Shown here: piece after piece, positions 7,311 through 16,225 of the stretch
How positions within the stretch are numbered: position 1 is the stretch's first letter
Layout: every line of letters starts with the position of its first letter
Assembly (NCBI GenBank): GCA_000526255.1
Contig: JAFS01000002.1
Location: 1 to 64,000 of the forward strand
Source: Verrucomicrobia bacterium LP2A
Lineage (GTDB): Bacteria > Verrucomicrobiota > Verrucomicrobiia > Methylacidiphilales > Methylacidiphilaceae
Direction of reading: 5' to 3'
DNA length: 64,000 nucleotides
Position numbers and translations under genes: made by a program
The notes under the pieces: model-generated
Database searches by the model: none
What the model was told of the DNA's origin: nothing
The model's input: only the letters and a program-made list of their open reading frames with translations

Positions 7311-9260
7311 ATGGGCGGCGTCGCGGGTATCATCCACTGGGGCTTAGAGCCCCCATGCCCCGGCGGGATCGAGGGCATGCTCGAGGCCATCCGCCACCGC
7401 GGGCCAGACGGCCTCTGGGCCGCGACCCGAAGGAATGTCGCACTGGGCCATGCTCGTTTCCTCCTCCGCGAAGGGGAGAGGAACAGGACGCAACCCGTCT
7501 GGCTGCCGGACGGCTCCGCAGGCTTGGTCGCCGACGCTCGGCTCTACAATCGAGCCGAGCTCCTCCGCATTCTCGGCGCCGTTTCCTGGCTCCGGGACCT
7601 CCCCTCGGATGCGGAGCTCCTCCTTGCCGCCTTCGAGCGCTGGGGGGAGCGATGCGTCGCTCGGCTCCGCGGGGATTTTGCCTTCGCGGCCTGGGACGAA
7701 GCGAAGGGGCGCCTCTTCGCCGCCCGCGACCCCTTTGGGGTCAAGCCCTTCTTCTACCATGAGGATGGCACCGCAATCCGTTTTGGCTCTGAGCCCAAGG
7801 CGCTGCTGCCCTTTCTCGGCGCAGCGGCAAAGCCCCATGACGGCGTGATCGCCGATTACCTCGTTCGCGGGGTCCCCCGCGCCTTCGAAGAGACCTTCCT
7901 CCAGGGTATTCATCGCTTGCGAGCGGGGCATGTCCTGGTCGCGACCAACCAGTTCTCACGCCAGAACCGCTACTGGCCAGAAGAAGGCTCGCCACCCGAC
8001 TTTCACGGCTCGCCCGCCGAATGCGCCGAGCAGTTCTACTCTCTCTTTCGCGAAAGCGTCCGCCGCCGGCTCGAATCAGACTTCCCAGCCGCCCTACACC
8101 TAAGCGGCGGCTATGATTCCTCCTCCGTCGTCTTGGCCGCAGCGGATCTGTACAAAACCCAGGCGCCCCCTGCACCTCTTCCTCTCACCGTCTGCAATAC
8201 CTACCCGGGATTTGCGTGTGACGAGAGCGCTTATAGCGCTGCCGTCGTCGCGCAAGCGGGCTTTCCTCATCTCAACGTCCCGAGCCCCTGCGAGGATTTC
8301 ACACCGGGCCTCCTGTACGAGTTCTGGAAGGCGGACGGCCCGACGGCCGAAATCGCTTGGCGGGGACGAGAGGCATTAGCCTCTACCTTGCGGAATCGCG
8401 GGGTGAAAACGCTCCTGACCGGCCTCGGGGGAGACGAGCTCATCTGGGATCCAGACTATGAGCTCGATCTCTGGCATTCGGGCCGCTATCTCGATGCCCT
8501 TCTCTATTGCCTCAACGACCCGAGGGTCGTTTGCTCGGAGCATAGCAGCAAGACGCACTTGAAGCGGCTCCTGCGCCAAGGCGTCCCGCCGGAAATTAGA
8601 AGCTTCCTCCGGCGCTGGCGAAAAAGGCGCGAAGAAATTCCGGGCTGGATCAATGCCCGGCTCGTGGAAGAGAACAGATTTTACATCGATCGAGAGCCTT
8701 TCGGCGAGACGAAGCCCGCTTTCCCAGACCTGGCCCGGAGCGAGATTTTCCGCTGGCTCTCCAACCCGGCGTTTCACTGCGTGCTCGAACAGGGAGAACG
8801 TCTCTCCGCCTACATGGGCGTAGAATTGCATCATCCCTTCCTCGATCAGGATCTCGTCGCATTCGTCTTGTCCATACCCTTTGAAACGCGCCTACGACTG
8901 CCTGGACCGTTCAAGACCCTTCTCACCGCGGCACTGGGTAATCGTCTGCCGGAGAAGGTGAGGCAGCGTGGCTCGAAAGCCTCTTTCAACGACTATTGCC
9001 TAGCCCTGCTCGTGACAGGCCGTCGCGGACTCCTGAACCAAGTGTCGAGCCAAGCCTCGTTAGCCTCCGAACGATATGTCGTCCCGGAAATTGCGCTCCA
9101 GGAGTGGAGCCGACCGATCTCCTCCGATCTCTCCTGGTATGGGGGCGCTCGCCCCCTTTGGCAGCCTCTTTTTTTAGAAATTTGGTTGCAAGACCTTCCG
9201 AATCTGGTATCAAGTTTTGCACGATTTAGTTCTGTCCCTGGAGTGTGCGAGCCGAACTAA
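7311..9260 (+). CDS. Lasso peptide macrolactam synthetase (C protein, asparagine-synthetase-like), copy 1
   Basis: 649 residues. N-terminal class II glutamine amidotransferase-like domain (MGGVAGIIHW, RHRGPDG, FAFAAWDEAKGRLFAARDPF, FGSEPKALL) lacking the catalytic Cys-2, then an ATP-pyrophosphatase domain with the loop LSGGYDSSSV and the GLGGDELIW motif. Lasso C proteins adenylate the ring-forming Asp/Glu side chain and join it to the core N-terminus, so loss of glutaminase function fits. Followed after 32 bases by a precursor gene with the lasso leader motif, and preceded by B1. Glutamine-dependent asparagine synthesis is unlikely given the context and the missing Cys. Confidence 0.88.
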   Translation: MGGVAGIIHWGLEPPCPGGIEGMLEAIRHRGPDGLWAATRRNVALGHARFLLREGERNRTQPVWLPDGSAGLVADARLYNRAELLRILGAVSWLRDLPSDAELLLAAFERWGERCVARLRGDFAFAAWDEAKGRLFAARDPFGVKPFFYHEDGTAIRFGSEPKALLPFLGAAAKPHDGVIADYLVRGVPRAFEETFLQGIHRLRAGHVLVATNQFSRQNRYWPEEGSPPDFHGSPAECAEQFYSLFRESVRRRLESDFPAALHLSGGYDSSSVVLAAADLYKTQAPPAPLPLTVCNTYPGFACDESAYSAAVVAQAGFPHLNVPSPCEDFTPGLLYEFWKADGPTAEIAWRGREALASTLRNRGVKTLLTGLGGDELIWDPDYELDLWHSGRYLDALLYCLNDPRVVCSEHSSKTHLKRLLRQGVPPEIRSFLRRWRKRREEIPGWINARLVEENRFYIDREPFGETKPAFPDLARSEIFRWLSNPAFHCVLEQGERLSAYMGVELHHPFLDQDLVAFVLSIPFETRLRLPGPFKTLLTAALGNRLPEKVRQRGSKASFNDYCLALLVTGRRGLLNQVSSQASLASERYVVPEIALQEWSRPISSDLSWYGGARPLWQPLFLEIWLQDLPNLVSSFARFSSVPGVCEPN

Positions 9261-9280
9261 CGTTTTGCCGAAACTGCTAG

Positions 9281-9290
9281 AGAGGAGGAA
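9281..9290 (+). promoter_or_regulatory. Strong Shine-Dalgarno of precursor A1
   Basis: AGAGGAGGAA ends two bases before the ATG at 9293; AGGAGG is a full match to the anti-SD. It is among the strongest ribosome sites in the window and fixes the start of a gene easily missed for its size. Confidence 0.75.
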
Positions 9291-9292
9291 AG

Positions 9293-9466
9293 ATGAAACA
9301 ATCCAACAAGATGTTACCCAAGTCCAGAGATTGGAAATCCACTGAGTCAAAGAGTTCCTATGTTAGGCCGATGCTGGTCTTCCAAGGCGCCATGGCTAAG
9401 GTTACCCAAAAGTCCGGCAGCGTTCCGGATGCTCCTGTGTATCCAACCCCAACTAGACGGGGTTAA
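9293..9466 (+). CDS. Lasso peptide precursor A1
   Basis: 57 residues, TAA at 9464-9466. The leader has the canonical lasso signature Tyr23-x2-Pro26-x-Leu28-x3-Gly32-x5-Thr38 (YVRPMLVFQGAMAKVT). With Thr at the usual penultimate leader position, the core is residues 40-57, KSGSVPDAPVYPTPTRRG: 18 residues with an Asp at core position 7, allowing a seven-residue macrolactam ring between the N-terminal amine of Lys-1 and Asp-7. Lys at position 1 is unusual, and a shift of the cleavage site by one cannot be excluded. Pro-rich, cationic, ending in Gly. Lies directly after the cyclase gene with a perfect SD. Function of the product is unknown. Confidence 0.85.
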   Translation: MKQSNKMLPKSRDWKSTESKSSYVRPMLVFQGAMAKVTQKSGSVPDAPVYPTPTRRG

Positions 9467-9866
9467 TCCCGCTTATCCGACGATTTCCACATAGGGGTTT
9501 GCCGCTTCCGCTTGCAAGTTGGGCGAGGCGGGCGTGCTACTCCTATCAGAGCGCGCTAGGCTCGCTTGGAACGTGGTGTTCATCGCCGGGCGTAGAATTG
9601 ACTTTACTTCTGTAATCACCGCAGCCTAATCGGCAGGCTCTCCGCGAGCCGTTGCCGCGAATTCTCTTCTCTTAACAACTGGATCATTTTCGCCCAGCGC
9701 CTTCCCCAGACGTTGGGTAAGCGCTCCGGCTTCTGCCCGTTCCTTTCCTCAGAAAGGCTCTTCCGTGCGCAAGAGCGCTCCCTATCACCTACACAAATAG
9801 TTCTTTAGATTCTTATTCTCGACACTCCGCCGCGCTCCGAGGGAGATCGCTACGGGATCAGCTATC
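9467..9866. other. Non-coding region between precursor A1 and the truncated B1
   Basis: No gene seen. Its 3' end (TTCTTTAGATTCTT at 9801-9814, then TCGACA) resembles the leader of the first B1 gene, so it is probably the duplicated upstream region. No clear terminator after A1. Confidence 0.5.
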
Positions 9867-10121
9867 ATGCTTCGTGTCGTTATCAGGATCTGCTATGGCG
9901 TTCGGGCATCGGTGCCTCACACGCGCCTGGAAACCGAATCGGTGCGTCTGAGTCTCGATTCCGGGCGCTGCCTCTCCCTCAACTCGGTAGGGAGTCGGAT
10001 CTGCAACCGCCTGGCGGGGCGGCCGAGCCCCCCCCAAGAACTCTTCGCCGGCATCGAGGAAGAGTACGAGGCTTCGCGGGAGATCGCCAGTGGCAATCGC
10101 CTCGAACCCAGGGATCCATGA
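9867..10121 (+). pseudogene. Truncated second copy of lasso B1 (PqqD-like)
   Basis: 84 codons, clearly homologous to the B1 gene at 6726 (GVR-S-HTRLE-ES, SLNSVGSRICNRL, EEYEASRE, LEPRD) but lacking about 13 residues of the third helix: SRESAERDILELLRELVTHN in the intact copy is reduced to SREIASGN here. The deletion is in frame and the ATGA overlap with the following B2 is kept. Several conserved positions are also changed (Trp to Arg and Cys). It may no longer bind leader, with B1 at 6726 or 18136 taking over; translation may be retained only to couple B2 expression. Confidence 0.65.
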
Positions 10122-10549
10122 GTCAACCCTCCGAGCACACGCAAGCCCGTACCTTGCCATCGTGGTCCGAGCTCTTCCTGGTTGCCGAGGCGTGGCTCAC
10201 AATTCTCTGGGTCGCGGTGATCCTTCGAACGCGCTGGCGCAAGCGTCTCTTCGAGAGCCCGCCTCCGTCGGCAGAGCGGCGACTGACGCAAGCCCAAATG
10301 CAGCGCGCCGCTCGGTTGGTGAATGGGGCAGCGAACCATCATCTCAAGCCGATGACCTGCTTGGAACGCGCATTGACGCTGCAACGCGTTCTGGCGCGGC
10401 GCGGCTGCCGAGCCATCCTGCGCTTCGGGGTCCAGAAGGATGAACAGGCCCACTTGGGGGCGCACGCTTGGCTCGAGGGGGTTCCCGGGCTGCACGATCC
10501 GTTGGCCTCCCGCTTCGTCCTGCTCCAACCCCTTCGGGAACGCCCATGA
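10118..10549 (+). CDS. Lasso peptide B2 leader protease (transglutaminase-like)
   Basis: 143 residues, the usual size of a free-standing B2. A hydrophobic N-terminal helix (LTILWVAVIL) is followed by the cysteine-protease core: MTCLERALTLQRVLARRG with the catalytic Cys, AHAWLEG with the catalytic His, and LHDPL with the Asp. It removes the leader from the precursor after recognition by B1. Start and stop overlap by ATGA with the truncated B1 and the kinase, so the three are translationally coupled. Probably acts on A1, the precursor upstream. Confidence 0.85.
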   Translation: MSQPSEHTQARTLPSWSELFLVAEAWLTILWVAVILRTRWRKRLFESPPPSAERRLTQAQMQRAARLVNGAANHHLKPMTCLERALTLQRVLARRGCRAILRFGVQKDEQAHLGAHAWLEGVPGLHDPLASRFVLLQPLRERP

Positions 10550-11391
10550 GCGAGCGAGCTCCCATCCGGATCGGCATGCGGGCTTCGCCCGCGTTCGTCG
10601 GCATCCTCGCGGGAGCTCGGATCTGGAGCAACCGCACGATCGCCGGGCTGGCTCAAGCCGGCTATCACGACCTCGACGTCGAAGTCGCTTTTCTCTCCCG
10701 GGATGATCCGGAAGCGCTGCCACCGCACGGGAAGCGCGCGGCGGAAGGCGAAACGATCCCACTGCCCGACGCCACGGGCCTGACCGGATGGATCGCCAAG
10801 GACGGCAGCTCGGGCGCGATCGAGGAGGATCTCACCGCTCCGCAGGTCCGTGCGGTCCAGCTCCGTCGCCTTCTCCCCTTTTTGGCCGCCCTCCAAGGAC
10901 GAGTCACCCTCCATGCCTCGGCCGTGGCCTCCCCGAGGGGCGTGCATGCCTTTGTCGGGGAGAGCGGCGCCGGAAAATCCACCCTTGCCCGCTGCCTCGC
11001 AGACCTCGGCTGGTCCATCACAGCCGACGACCTCTTGCCCTGCCGGATGCGGGGGGGCACGGTCACCATACCCCTTGGCGAGGGCCGATTTCTCCCTCTG
11101 CGGGGAATCCATTTTCTCGCCCGGCAGGAGGGCTTGCTCTGCGTCCGCCACACTGCGCTGCACGGAGCGGATTGCCTGAAACGGCTGCTGGCGCATGGCT
11201 TCGGCGAGATCGGCCTACGGAGAGCCTGGGCGGCGCAATTCCGCCTCTACGAGAGCATCGCACGCACCGTTCCCGCCTACGCCCTGGTCGAACCAGACGC
11301 GCTGCCGCGCCTCCGAGAGAGCGCCTACGAGGTGGGCAGCCTGATTGACGAAGAAGAGGCCCCGAACAGGTCTCATTTCGGGGTTGGCTGA
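10546..11391 (+). CDS. HprK-like kinase of the lasso cluster, copy 1
   Basis: 281 residues. A P-loop FVGESGAGKSTLARCL near residue 140, followed by GWSITADDLLP, is typical of HPr-kinase-like proteins; LHASAVASPRGVHAF precedes it as in this family. In characterised lasso clusters (paeninodin type) such kinases phosphorylate a Ser at the C-terminal end of the peptide. Here the neighbouring precursor ends in Gly, with Ser at core positions 2 and 4 and Thr at 13 and 15, so the target must be elsewhere or phosphorylation is not its role. Overlaps B2 by ATGA. Confidence 0.75.
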   Translation: MSERAPIRIGMRASPAFVGILAGARIWSNRTIAGLAQAGYHDLDVEVAFLSRDDPEALPPHGKRAAEGETIPLPDATGLTGWIAKDGSSGAIEEDLTAPQVRAVQLRRLLPFLAALQGRVTLHASAVASPRGVHAFVGESGAGKSTLARCLADLGWSITADDLLPCRMRGGTVTIPLGEGRFLPLRGIHFLARQEGLLCVRHTALHGADCLKRLLAHGFGEIGLRRAWAAQFRLYESIARTVPAYALVEPDALPRLRESAYEVGSLIDEEEAPNRSHFGVG

Positions 11392-11393
11392 CG

Positions 11394-11578
11394 ATGGCCG
11401 GCAGCGCCCCCATCCTCCGCGAGGGATCGGAGTTCCCATCCTGGTCGCCCTTCGCAGCGGTCCCACCCAGCGAGCCGACCGCCACCTTCTGGTCGTATGA
11501 CCGAGGTAAGCGAAAAATCGGCAGCCCAGCGCGTATGGCGCGGATGGGTATGGCGACGGCGCCGCCCATGCCACTGCG
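11394..11578 (+). other. Kinase-methyltransferase spacer, possibly a trace of a deleted cyclase gene
   Basis: The junction reads GGCTGACGATGGCCGGC, nearly the same as GGCTGACGATGGGCGGC at the start of cyclase C (7300-7318). Beyond this the reading frame (MAGSAPILREGSEF...) is not recognisable. Probably the scar of a cyclase copy lost from a duplicated unit; evidence is limited to about 17 bases. Confidence 0.35.
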
Positions 11579-12406
11579 ATGGTTGCTTCCCGCCTTCTCA
11601 CGTTGACGCGCACACACTCCGGCTCCTCCCTTCGGGCTCGTGGCTATGCCGCTTGGGATCGCTGGTCGAGGCGGATCTCCTCCGGCCTCGATGAGCTGCA
11701 GCAGGGCCTCTGGCTCGGTCTGCTCGACGACCGCCAGTTCGACAAGCTCGGGCGCCTCCAGTACGCCCGCTGGGAAAAATACTCAGACGAACGCTACAAC
11801 CTCGCTGGCTTGCAATCCTGGGAGGAGCGAGCGCTCGCTGCCCATTTTCGCCCTGGTTCCTCCCTGCTCGTTGCGGCTGCGGGAGGCGGTCGGGAGCCGA
11901 TCGCCCTGGCGCGCTTGGGCTACCGGGTCGACGGCTTTGACAGCACTCCAGAGCTTCTGGAAACCTATCGGAGGCTCATGGCTCGCGAGCAGCTTCCGGG
12001 CAGGATCTATTTATCCGAGGCCGGGGCCGTGCCGGTCGAGATTGATTCGCGCTATGACGGCCTCCTCATCGGCTGGAGCGGCTACATGCATATTCCCGGA
12101 CGCAGCAACCGCATCGGTTTTCTCCTCTCCTTGCGCCAGCATGTCGCGGCAGAGGCACCCCTCCTCCTCTCGTTCTTCTGCCGACGCGATCGTTCCCGGC
12201 ATTTCGACTGGATTTACGCCCTCGCCAGCCGGCTACGGACGCTGCGGAGGAGCCCTCATCTGGTAGAGTATGGCGACAGCCTCGCCGGGACCTTCGACCA
12301 CTATTTTACCGAGGCGGAAATCCGCGCCGAGCTGGCCGAAGCGAGCTTCGCTCTCCTCGAATACTGCGAAACGCCTTATGGGCACGCCGTCGGGCGCGCG
12401 GTCTGA
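11579..12406 (+). CDS. SAM-dependent methyltransferase in the lasso cluster
   Basis: 275 residues. Class I methyltransferase fold: motif I LLVAAAGGGREPIALARLGY near residue 100, followed by RVDGFDSTPELLE (acidic end of strand 2) and a motif IV-like region DGLLIGWSGYMHI. The glycine-rich loop AAAGGGRE is less typical than xDxGxGxG. It lies 187 bases after the kinase on the same strand and may methylate a lasso product; C-terminal O-methyltransferases are known in some lasso clusters. An alternative is a role unrelated to the peptide. The first 25 residues are weakly supported. Confidence 0.7.
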   Translation: MVASRLLTLTRTHSGSSLRARGYAAWDRWSRRISSGLDELQQGLWLGLLDDRQFDKLGRLQYARWEKYSDERYNLAGLQSWEERALAAHFRPGSSLLVAAAGGGREPIALARLGYRVDGFDSTPELLETYRRLMAREQLPGRIYLSEAGAVPVEIDSRYDGLLIGWSGYMHIPGRSNRIGFLLSLRQHVAAEAPLLLSFFCRRDRSRHFDWIYALASRLRTLRRSPHLVEYGDSLAGTFDHYFTEAEIRAELAEASFALLEYCETPYGHAVGRAV

Positions 12407-12449
12407 GCGCGCGTTCATTCCGAAACGCAAGATTCCCTCGGACGAAGCC

Positions 12450-14135
12450 TCATTCGGCAGGGACAAACGCCCTCTCCTCCTCGCCAGCTCCCACCAAGGC
12501 GCCATCCTTGAGCTGGAGCACCCGATCCGCAAGCTCCAGGCTTGCCGGCCGGTGGGTGATCAGCAGCACGGTCCGCCGCCGGAGCAGCTCCCGGCACTCC
12601 TGCAAAAACTCGCGCTCCCCCTCGGGATCAAACATTGCGGTCGCCTCGTCGAGGATCAGAATCGGCGGCTCCTTCAAGAGTGCGCGGGCCAGCGCCAACC
12701 GCTGCTGCTGCCCCCCGGAGAGCCGCACGCCTCGATCGCCGATCCACGTTTCGTAACCCTGGGGCAATCCGAGGATGAAGTCGTGCGCGCGGGCCGCCTT
12801 GGCCGCCGCCTCGATCTCCTGCTGGGTGGCCTGCGACCGACCATAGGCGATGTTGTCGCGGACGGTGGCATGGAAGAGGAGCACATGCTGCGGCACGGCT
12901 CCGATCTGGCTGCGCAGGCTGCGCAAGGAGACCGTGGCAATATCGACGCCGTCGACAAAGATGCTCCCCTCGGAAGGCTCGTGGAGTCGCAGGAGCAGGT
13001 GGCCGATCGTACTCTTGCCCGCCCCATTGGGGCCCGTAATCGCGACCGTCTCCCCAGCACCAATGCGGAGATTGAGGCCCTTGAGCGCGGGCGGGCGGCC
13101 CGGAAAGGAGAATGTCACCCCGCGAAATTCAATCTCGCCCCGGATCGCGGGCATCTGCCTCCTCTCCCCTCGCGGCTCAGGTTCCTCGGCCAAGGCCTCG
13201 GCCAGCCGACCCAACGCCCCGCGCGCCCGCTGGGTCTGCCCGTAGAGATCGGCGAGCCCGGCCACGGGTCGCGTCATCAGCTGGCCGTAGAGCAGAAAGC
13301 TCACAAGCTGCGACGCGGCAAGGCCCCCGTGGCCGAGGAGACCGTGTGCCAGCCAGAGCACCAGGACCACCGCCGCCCCCGCGAGGAGCTGGGTGGCCGG
13401 GCCCAATGCGGCATAGAGGCGACGCTCCCTGGCACTCAGCCGCACGATCTGCTCGATCTGCTCCCGGTACCGCTGCGACTCCTCCGGCTCGCGCGTGAAG
13501 ATCTTGATCACGGGCAGCATGCCGAGGTTTTCCTCGGCCAGGGCGATCGCCCGGCCATGCTCCTCCTGAAGCTGCCGCGCCAAGGGCCGTACCCGCCGCC
13601 CGACCAGCTTGATCCCCAGGGAGAACAGAGGAATCAACAGCGCGGCGAGCAGCGCCAGGAAGGGTTGGATCCGGAGCATGCAGACCAGCGCGCCGCACAC
13701 GGTGAGAAGGAGCGGTGCGATGCCCAGAGCGGAACCGCTGAGATAGCCGCTGATGACGGAGACGTCGTGCGTCAGCAGCGCGAGCGCATCGCCTTGCCGC
13801 CGCTGATGAAAGAATCCGAGCGGCAGAGCCTGGAGATGGTCGTAGAGGCGGATCTTCAGGTCGGCCGCCAGCCGGTCGGCGGCCGCTCCGAGCACGGAGA
13901 CATTGACAAATTTGAGCAGGGCCTGCGCCGCCAATACCGTCAGCAGGGTCAGGAAGAGCGTCTCCGGATGCGCCCATGCGGCCAAGTGCCCCGGAAGAAA
14001 GAGTTCGGCGAGCTTGCCTCCGAGCCAGGGCACAGCCAAGGCCAGGGCGCTCTCGGCCACCATCAGCCCCATCCCGAGGACCAGCGTCCCACGGCAGGGC
14101 CGGGCAAAGGCGAGCAACATCCGGATCTCCTTCAC
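12450..14135 (-). CDS. ABC transporter, fused permease and ATPase (lasso peptide exporter D)
   Basis: About 561 residues from GTG at 14135 (ATG at 14120 also possible). Six hydrophobic segments in the first 310 residues, then an ATPase with Walker A TGPNGAGKSTIGHL, signature RLSGGQQQRLALARALL, Walker B PILILDEATAMFD and the H-loop LLITHRP. Typical half-transporter of the MsbA/peptide exporter type, used in lasso clusters for export and self-immunity. No N-terminal C39 protease. Downstream of the nucleotidyltransferase on the same strand, and convergent with the methyltransferase. Probably serves both precursors, as it is the only exporter present. Confidence 0.85.
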   Translation of the reverse strand: MKEIRMLLAFARPCRGTLVLGMGLMVAESALALAVPWLGGKLAELFLPGHLAAWAHPETLFLTLLTVLAAQALLKFVNVSVLGAAADRLAADLKIRLYDHLQALPLGFFHQRRQGDALALLTHDVSVISGYLSGSALGIAPLLLTVCGALVCMLRIQPFLALLAALLIPLFSLGIKLVGRRVRPLARQLQEEHGRAIALAEENLGMLPVIKIFTREPEESQRYREQIEQIVRLSARERRLYAALGPATQLLAGAAVVLVLWLAHGLLGHGGLAASQLVSFLLYGQLMTRPVAGLADLYGQTQRARGALGRLAEALAEEPEPRGERRQMPAIRGEIEFRGVTFSFPGRPPALKGLNLRIGAGETVAITGPNGAGKSTIGHLLLRLHEPSEGSIFVDGVDIATVSLRSLRSQIGAVPQHVLLFHATVRDNIAYGRSQATQQEIEAAAKAARAHDFILGLPQGYETWIGDRGVRLSGGQQQRLALARALLKEPPILILDEATAMFDPEGEREFLQECRELLRRRTVLLITHRPASLELADRVLQLKDGALVGAGEEERAFVPAE

Positions 14136-14154
14136 TGGTCCACATCCCCCCCGA

Positions 14155-15315
14155 TCATGCAGAGATCCCCCGCCAGCTCCTCCGCAGCCGCGCTCCCGCC
14201 CGTCGCAAGTAGAGCCAAGGCAGCCAGCGCGGTTTGGCTCCCGCATACTTCCACCGCATGTAGGGCTCAGGAGGAAAACAGAGCTCCACCAGGAACTGGA
14301 GCTTGTTTCGCATGCCGGCGATCGCCTGGAAATCGGCCCGGAACCGGCAGGAGGCGGACGCCTGGAGATAGCGATCGGCGCGTCCCGGAGACCCCGGCAG
14401 GGACAGCGCCCGATCGACGGATTCCGGCAGGAGGGTGCCGAAGAGCGTGCGGGCCCGCTCGACGCTCTCCCGGCAGGTCATGCGCAACCCCTTCCGTTCC
14501 GCAAGCTCCGCGAATTCCCGGCACTCCGAAGCTGAGAGTTTTCCCAGGAGACAATGGATGTCGTAGAACCAGATCAACCGATCGCCGCCATAGTGGCGCA
14601 CGCCATCCACGTAATAGGGCACCTGCTGATGAACGGCCGGATGGAGACAGGCGAGGAGAAGCGCATAGATCCGCCGGACGGCGATCGCCTCCGTGCTCAA
14701 GCCCGGGAGAGTCTCGGTTTCAGCGCAGACTTCCTCATACGACAAGAGATGCGACAGGAACTCGGAATTGCTGATCCGCCAGTGCAGATCAAGGACATGC
14801 TCCTGATGGGAAACCGAATCGATCCACTCAAATCCCGCCTCATAGGTGATAAACTCCCCGCTCACGTTGGGCTGGCGGATGAGCCCCAAGGATCCGAGCT
14901 CCCGGATTGCCCGATCCCGCTGATCGGGAGGAATGACCAAATCGGTATCGCCCCGCGTGCGCAAGAAGGGCGCGGGGTAGAGGGAGTAGGCCAACGCCGT
15001 GCCTTTAAAAAGAACGGGCCTTGCTCCGATCTTTGACAGTCGTCCCAGCGCTTGCTGCAAAAGCCATCGGTGCCGCAGCTCCCACATCGCTTGCGCGAAG
15101 GCCTGATTCCGGCAGGCCTCGGAAACGGCTCGCGGCATGCCCCACCCACCATCCCCAGATCCGGTCTCCTGCAGCCGGTGGTGCACCAGCGCCTGAACGC
15201 CGTGGTAGGCGCTCCGCTCCAGAAAACGGCTCGCGAACTCCTCCCGCTCCCGAGATGGCCACTGGGGGTTTTCCCCGCGCAAGATCGCGCAGATCAGTTC
15301 TTCCACGTCCGTCAT
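14155..15315 (-). CDS. Nucleotidyltransferase-like protein (lasso-associated NTase)
   Basis: 386 residues from the ATG at 15315. The central GARPVLFKGTALAYSLYP and RTRGDTDLVIPP motifs, with the G-x-D-x-D pattern, match the nucleotidyltransferase family (Pfam NTP_transf_5) that accompanies kinase-containing lasso clusters. In the paeninodin-type model the protein is found beside the kinase and ABC exporter; its reaction is not well established. Here it precedes the exporter gene by 19 bases. Start at 15351 is less likely. Confidence 0.75.
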   Translation of the reverse strand: MTDVEELICAILRGENPQWPSREREEFASRFLERSAYHGVQALVHHRLQETGSGDGGWGMPRAVSEACRNQAFAQAMWELRHRWLLQQALGRLSKIGARPVLFKGTALAYSLYPAPFLRTRGDTDLVIPPDQRDRAIRELGSLGLIRQPNVSGEFITYEAGFEWIDSVSHQEHVLDLHWRISNSEFLSHLLSYEEVCAETETLPGLSTEAIAVRRIYALLLACLHPAVHQQVPYYVDGVRHYGGDRLIWFYDIHCLLGKLSASECREFAELAERKGLRMTCRESVERARTLFGTLLPESVDRALSLPGSPGRADRYLQASASCRFRADFQAIAGMRNKLQFLVELCFPPEPYMRWKYAGAKPRWLPWLYLRRAGARLRRSWRGISA

Positions 15316-15521
15316 GGCAGCCCCCTGCCCATCCCCGGAGCCAGGAATCAACTACTTTCCGGCTCCACAGACCCGCACGGCCATCGGATCCCAAAAACCA
15401 TTCCTCTTCTCCTTTCCCTCGTCCTTCTTCGCCCTTACAATTGCGCCCCATACAACGGCATGCGCTCGACGACAAGAGGTTTGCCATTCGATAGCATGTT
15501 TTACGACGACCGTCTCTCTCC

Positions 15522-16109
15522 ATGGATCGCATAACCACTCTTTCTGCGAATCGTCCTTCTCCAGCCTCCTCCGGAGATCCCACGACCACGGCTCGATACG
15601 ATACGGGAGGCTCCTGCGGACCCCTCTCCCGGCAAGCGGCCACGCCGACAGGACGCATCCTCCCGCTCTTCCTTGCAAGATCAACCTGGGTCCGCCTCCT
15701 CCACCTCGGTCCCCGGAAGCTGGCAGCACTCGCTCTCGCCTATCCCTCTCTTTGGACGGTCCGCATCGGGCTCCGTCGGCTGCCGTTCTCCCGCTTCCGA
15801 AGCCTTCTCGCCCGGGTTTCTCCAGCGGGCCTTCTCCCTCCCCTTCCCCTCTGCTGGGCCATCGAAGTTCTCTCCCGGCGCCTCCCCTGGTCGAGCTGCC
15901 TCATTCAGGCGGCGGCGGGTCACCTCCTCCTCGCCCTCTCCGGTACCCCGAGCCAGCTCGTCATCGGAGTCCGCCAACACGGAGCGGAGCTTGAGGCGCA
16001 TGCCTGGCTCGAAAGCGGCGGACGCATGATTCTCGATCCGATGCCGCAGGGGCGGTTCCAAAAGATCGACAGGATCGGTTCAGCGCACCCTTCCGGGACG
16101 CTCACGTAG
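15522..16109 (+). CDS. Lasso peptide B2 leader protease, second copy
   Basis: 195 residues with an unassigned Ser/Pro-rich N-terminus of about 50. The B2 core follows: hydrophobic helix HLGPRKLAALALAYPSLW, PWSSCLIQAAAGHLLLAL (catalytic Cys), AHAWLESGG (His) and MILDPM (Asp). Much diverged from the copy at 10118. It converges on the second cyclase gene on the opposite strand and probably processes precursor A2. A start further downstream is possible. Confidence 0.75.
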   Translation: MDRITTLSANRPSPASSGDPTTTARYDTGGSCGPLSRQAATPTGRILPLFLARSTWVRLLHLGPRKLAALALAYPSLWTVRIGLRRLPFSRFRSLLARVSPAGLLPPLPLCWAIEVLSRRLPWSSCLIQAAAGHLLLALSGTPSQLVIGVRQHGAELEAHAWLESGGRMILDPMPQGRFQKIDRIGSAHPSGTLT

Positions 16110-16225
16110 GTTCTCCGACTCTGGGGGCCTGTCCGGGAGAGAGCGCTTCGCGCGAACTACTCTTCCTCAGCACCTCCCGGAGAGACCAAGCGGCTGCGCC
16201 GGCTCTTCCCTCCCCGAGCAGAGCC

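Noticed and set aside
12270-14774. 834-codon + strand frame opposite the ABC exporter
   Set aside because: No recognisable motif, while the - strand carries all ABC motifs; an effect of high G+C.
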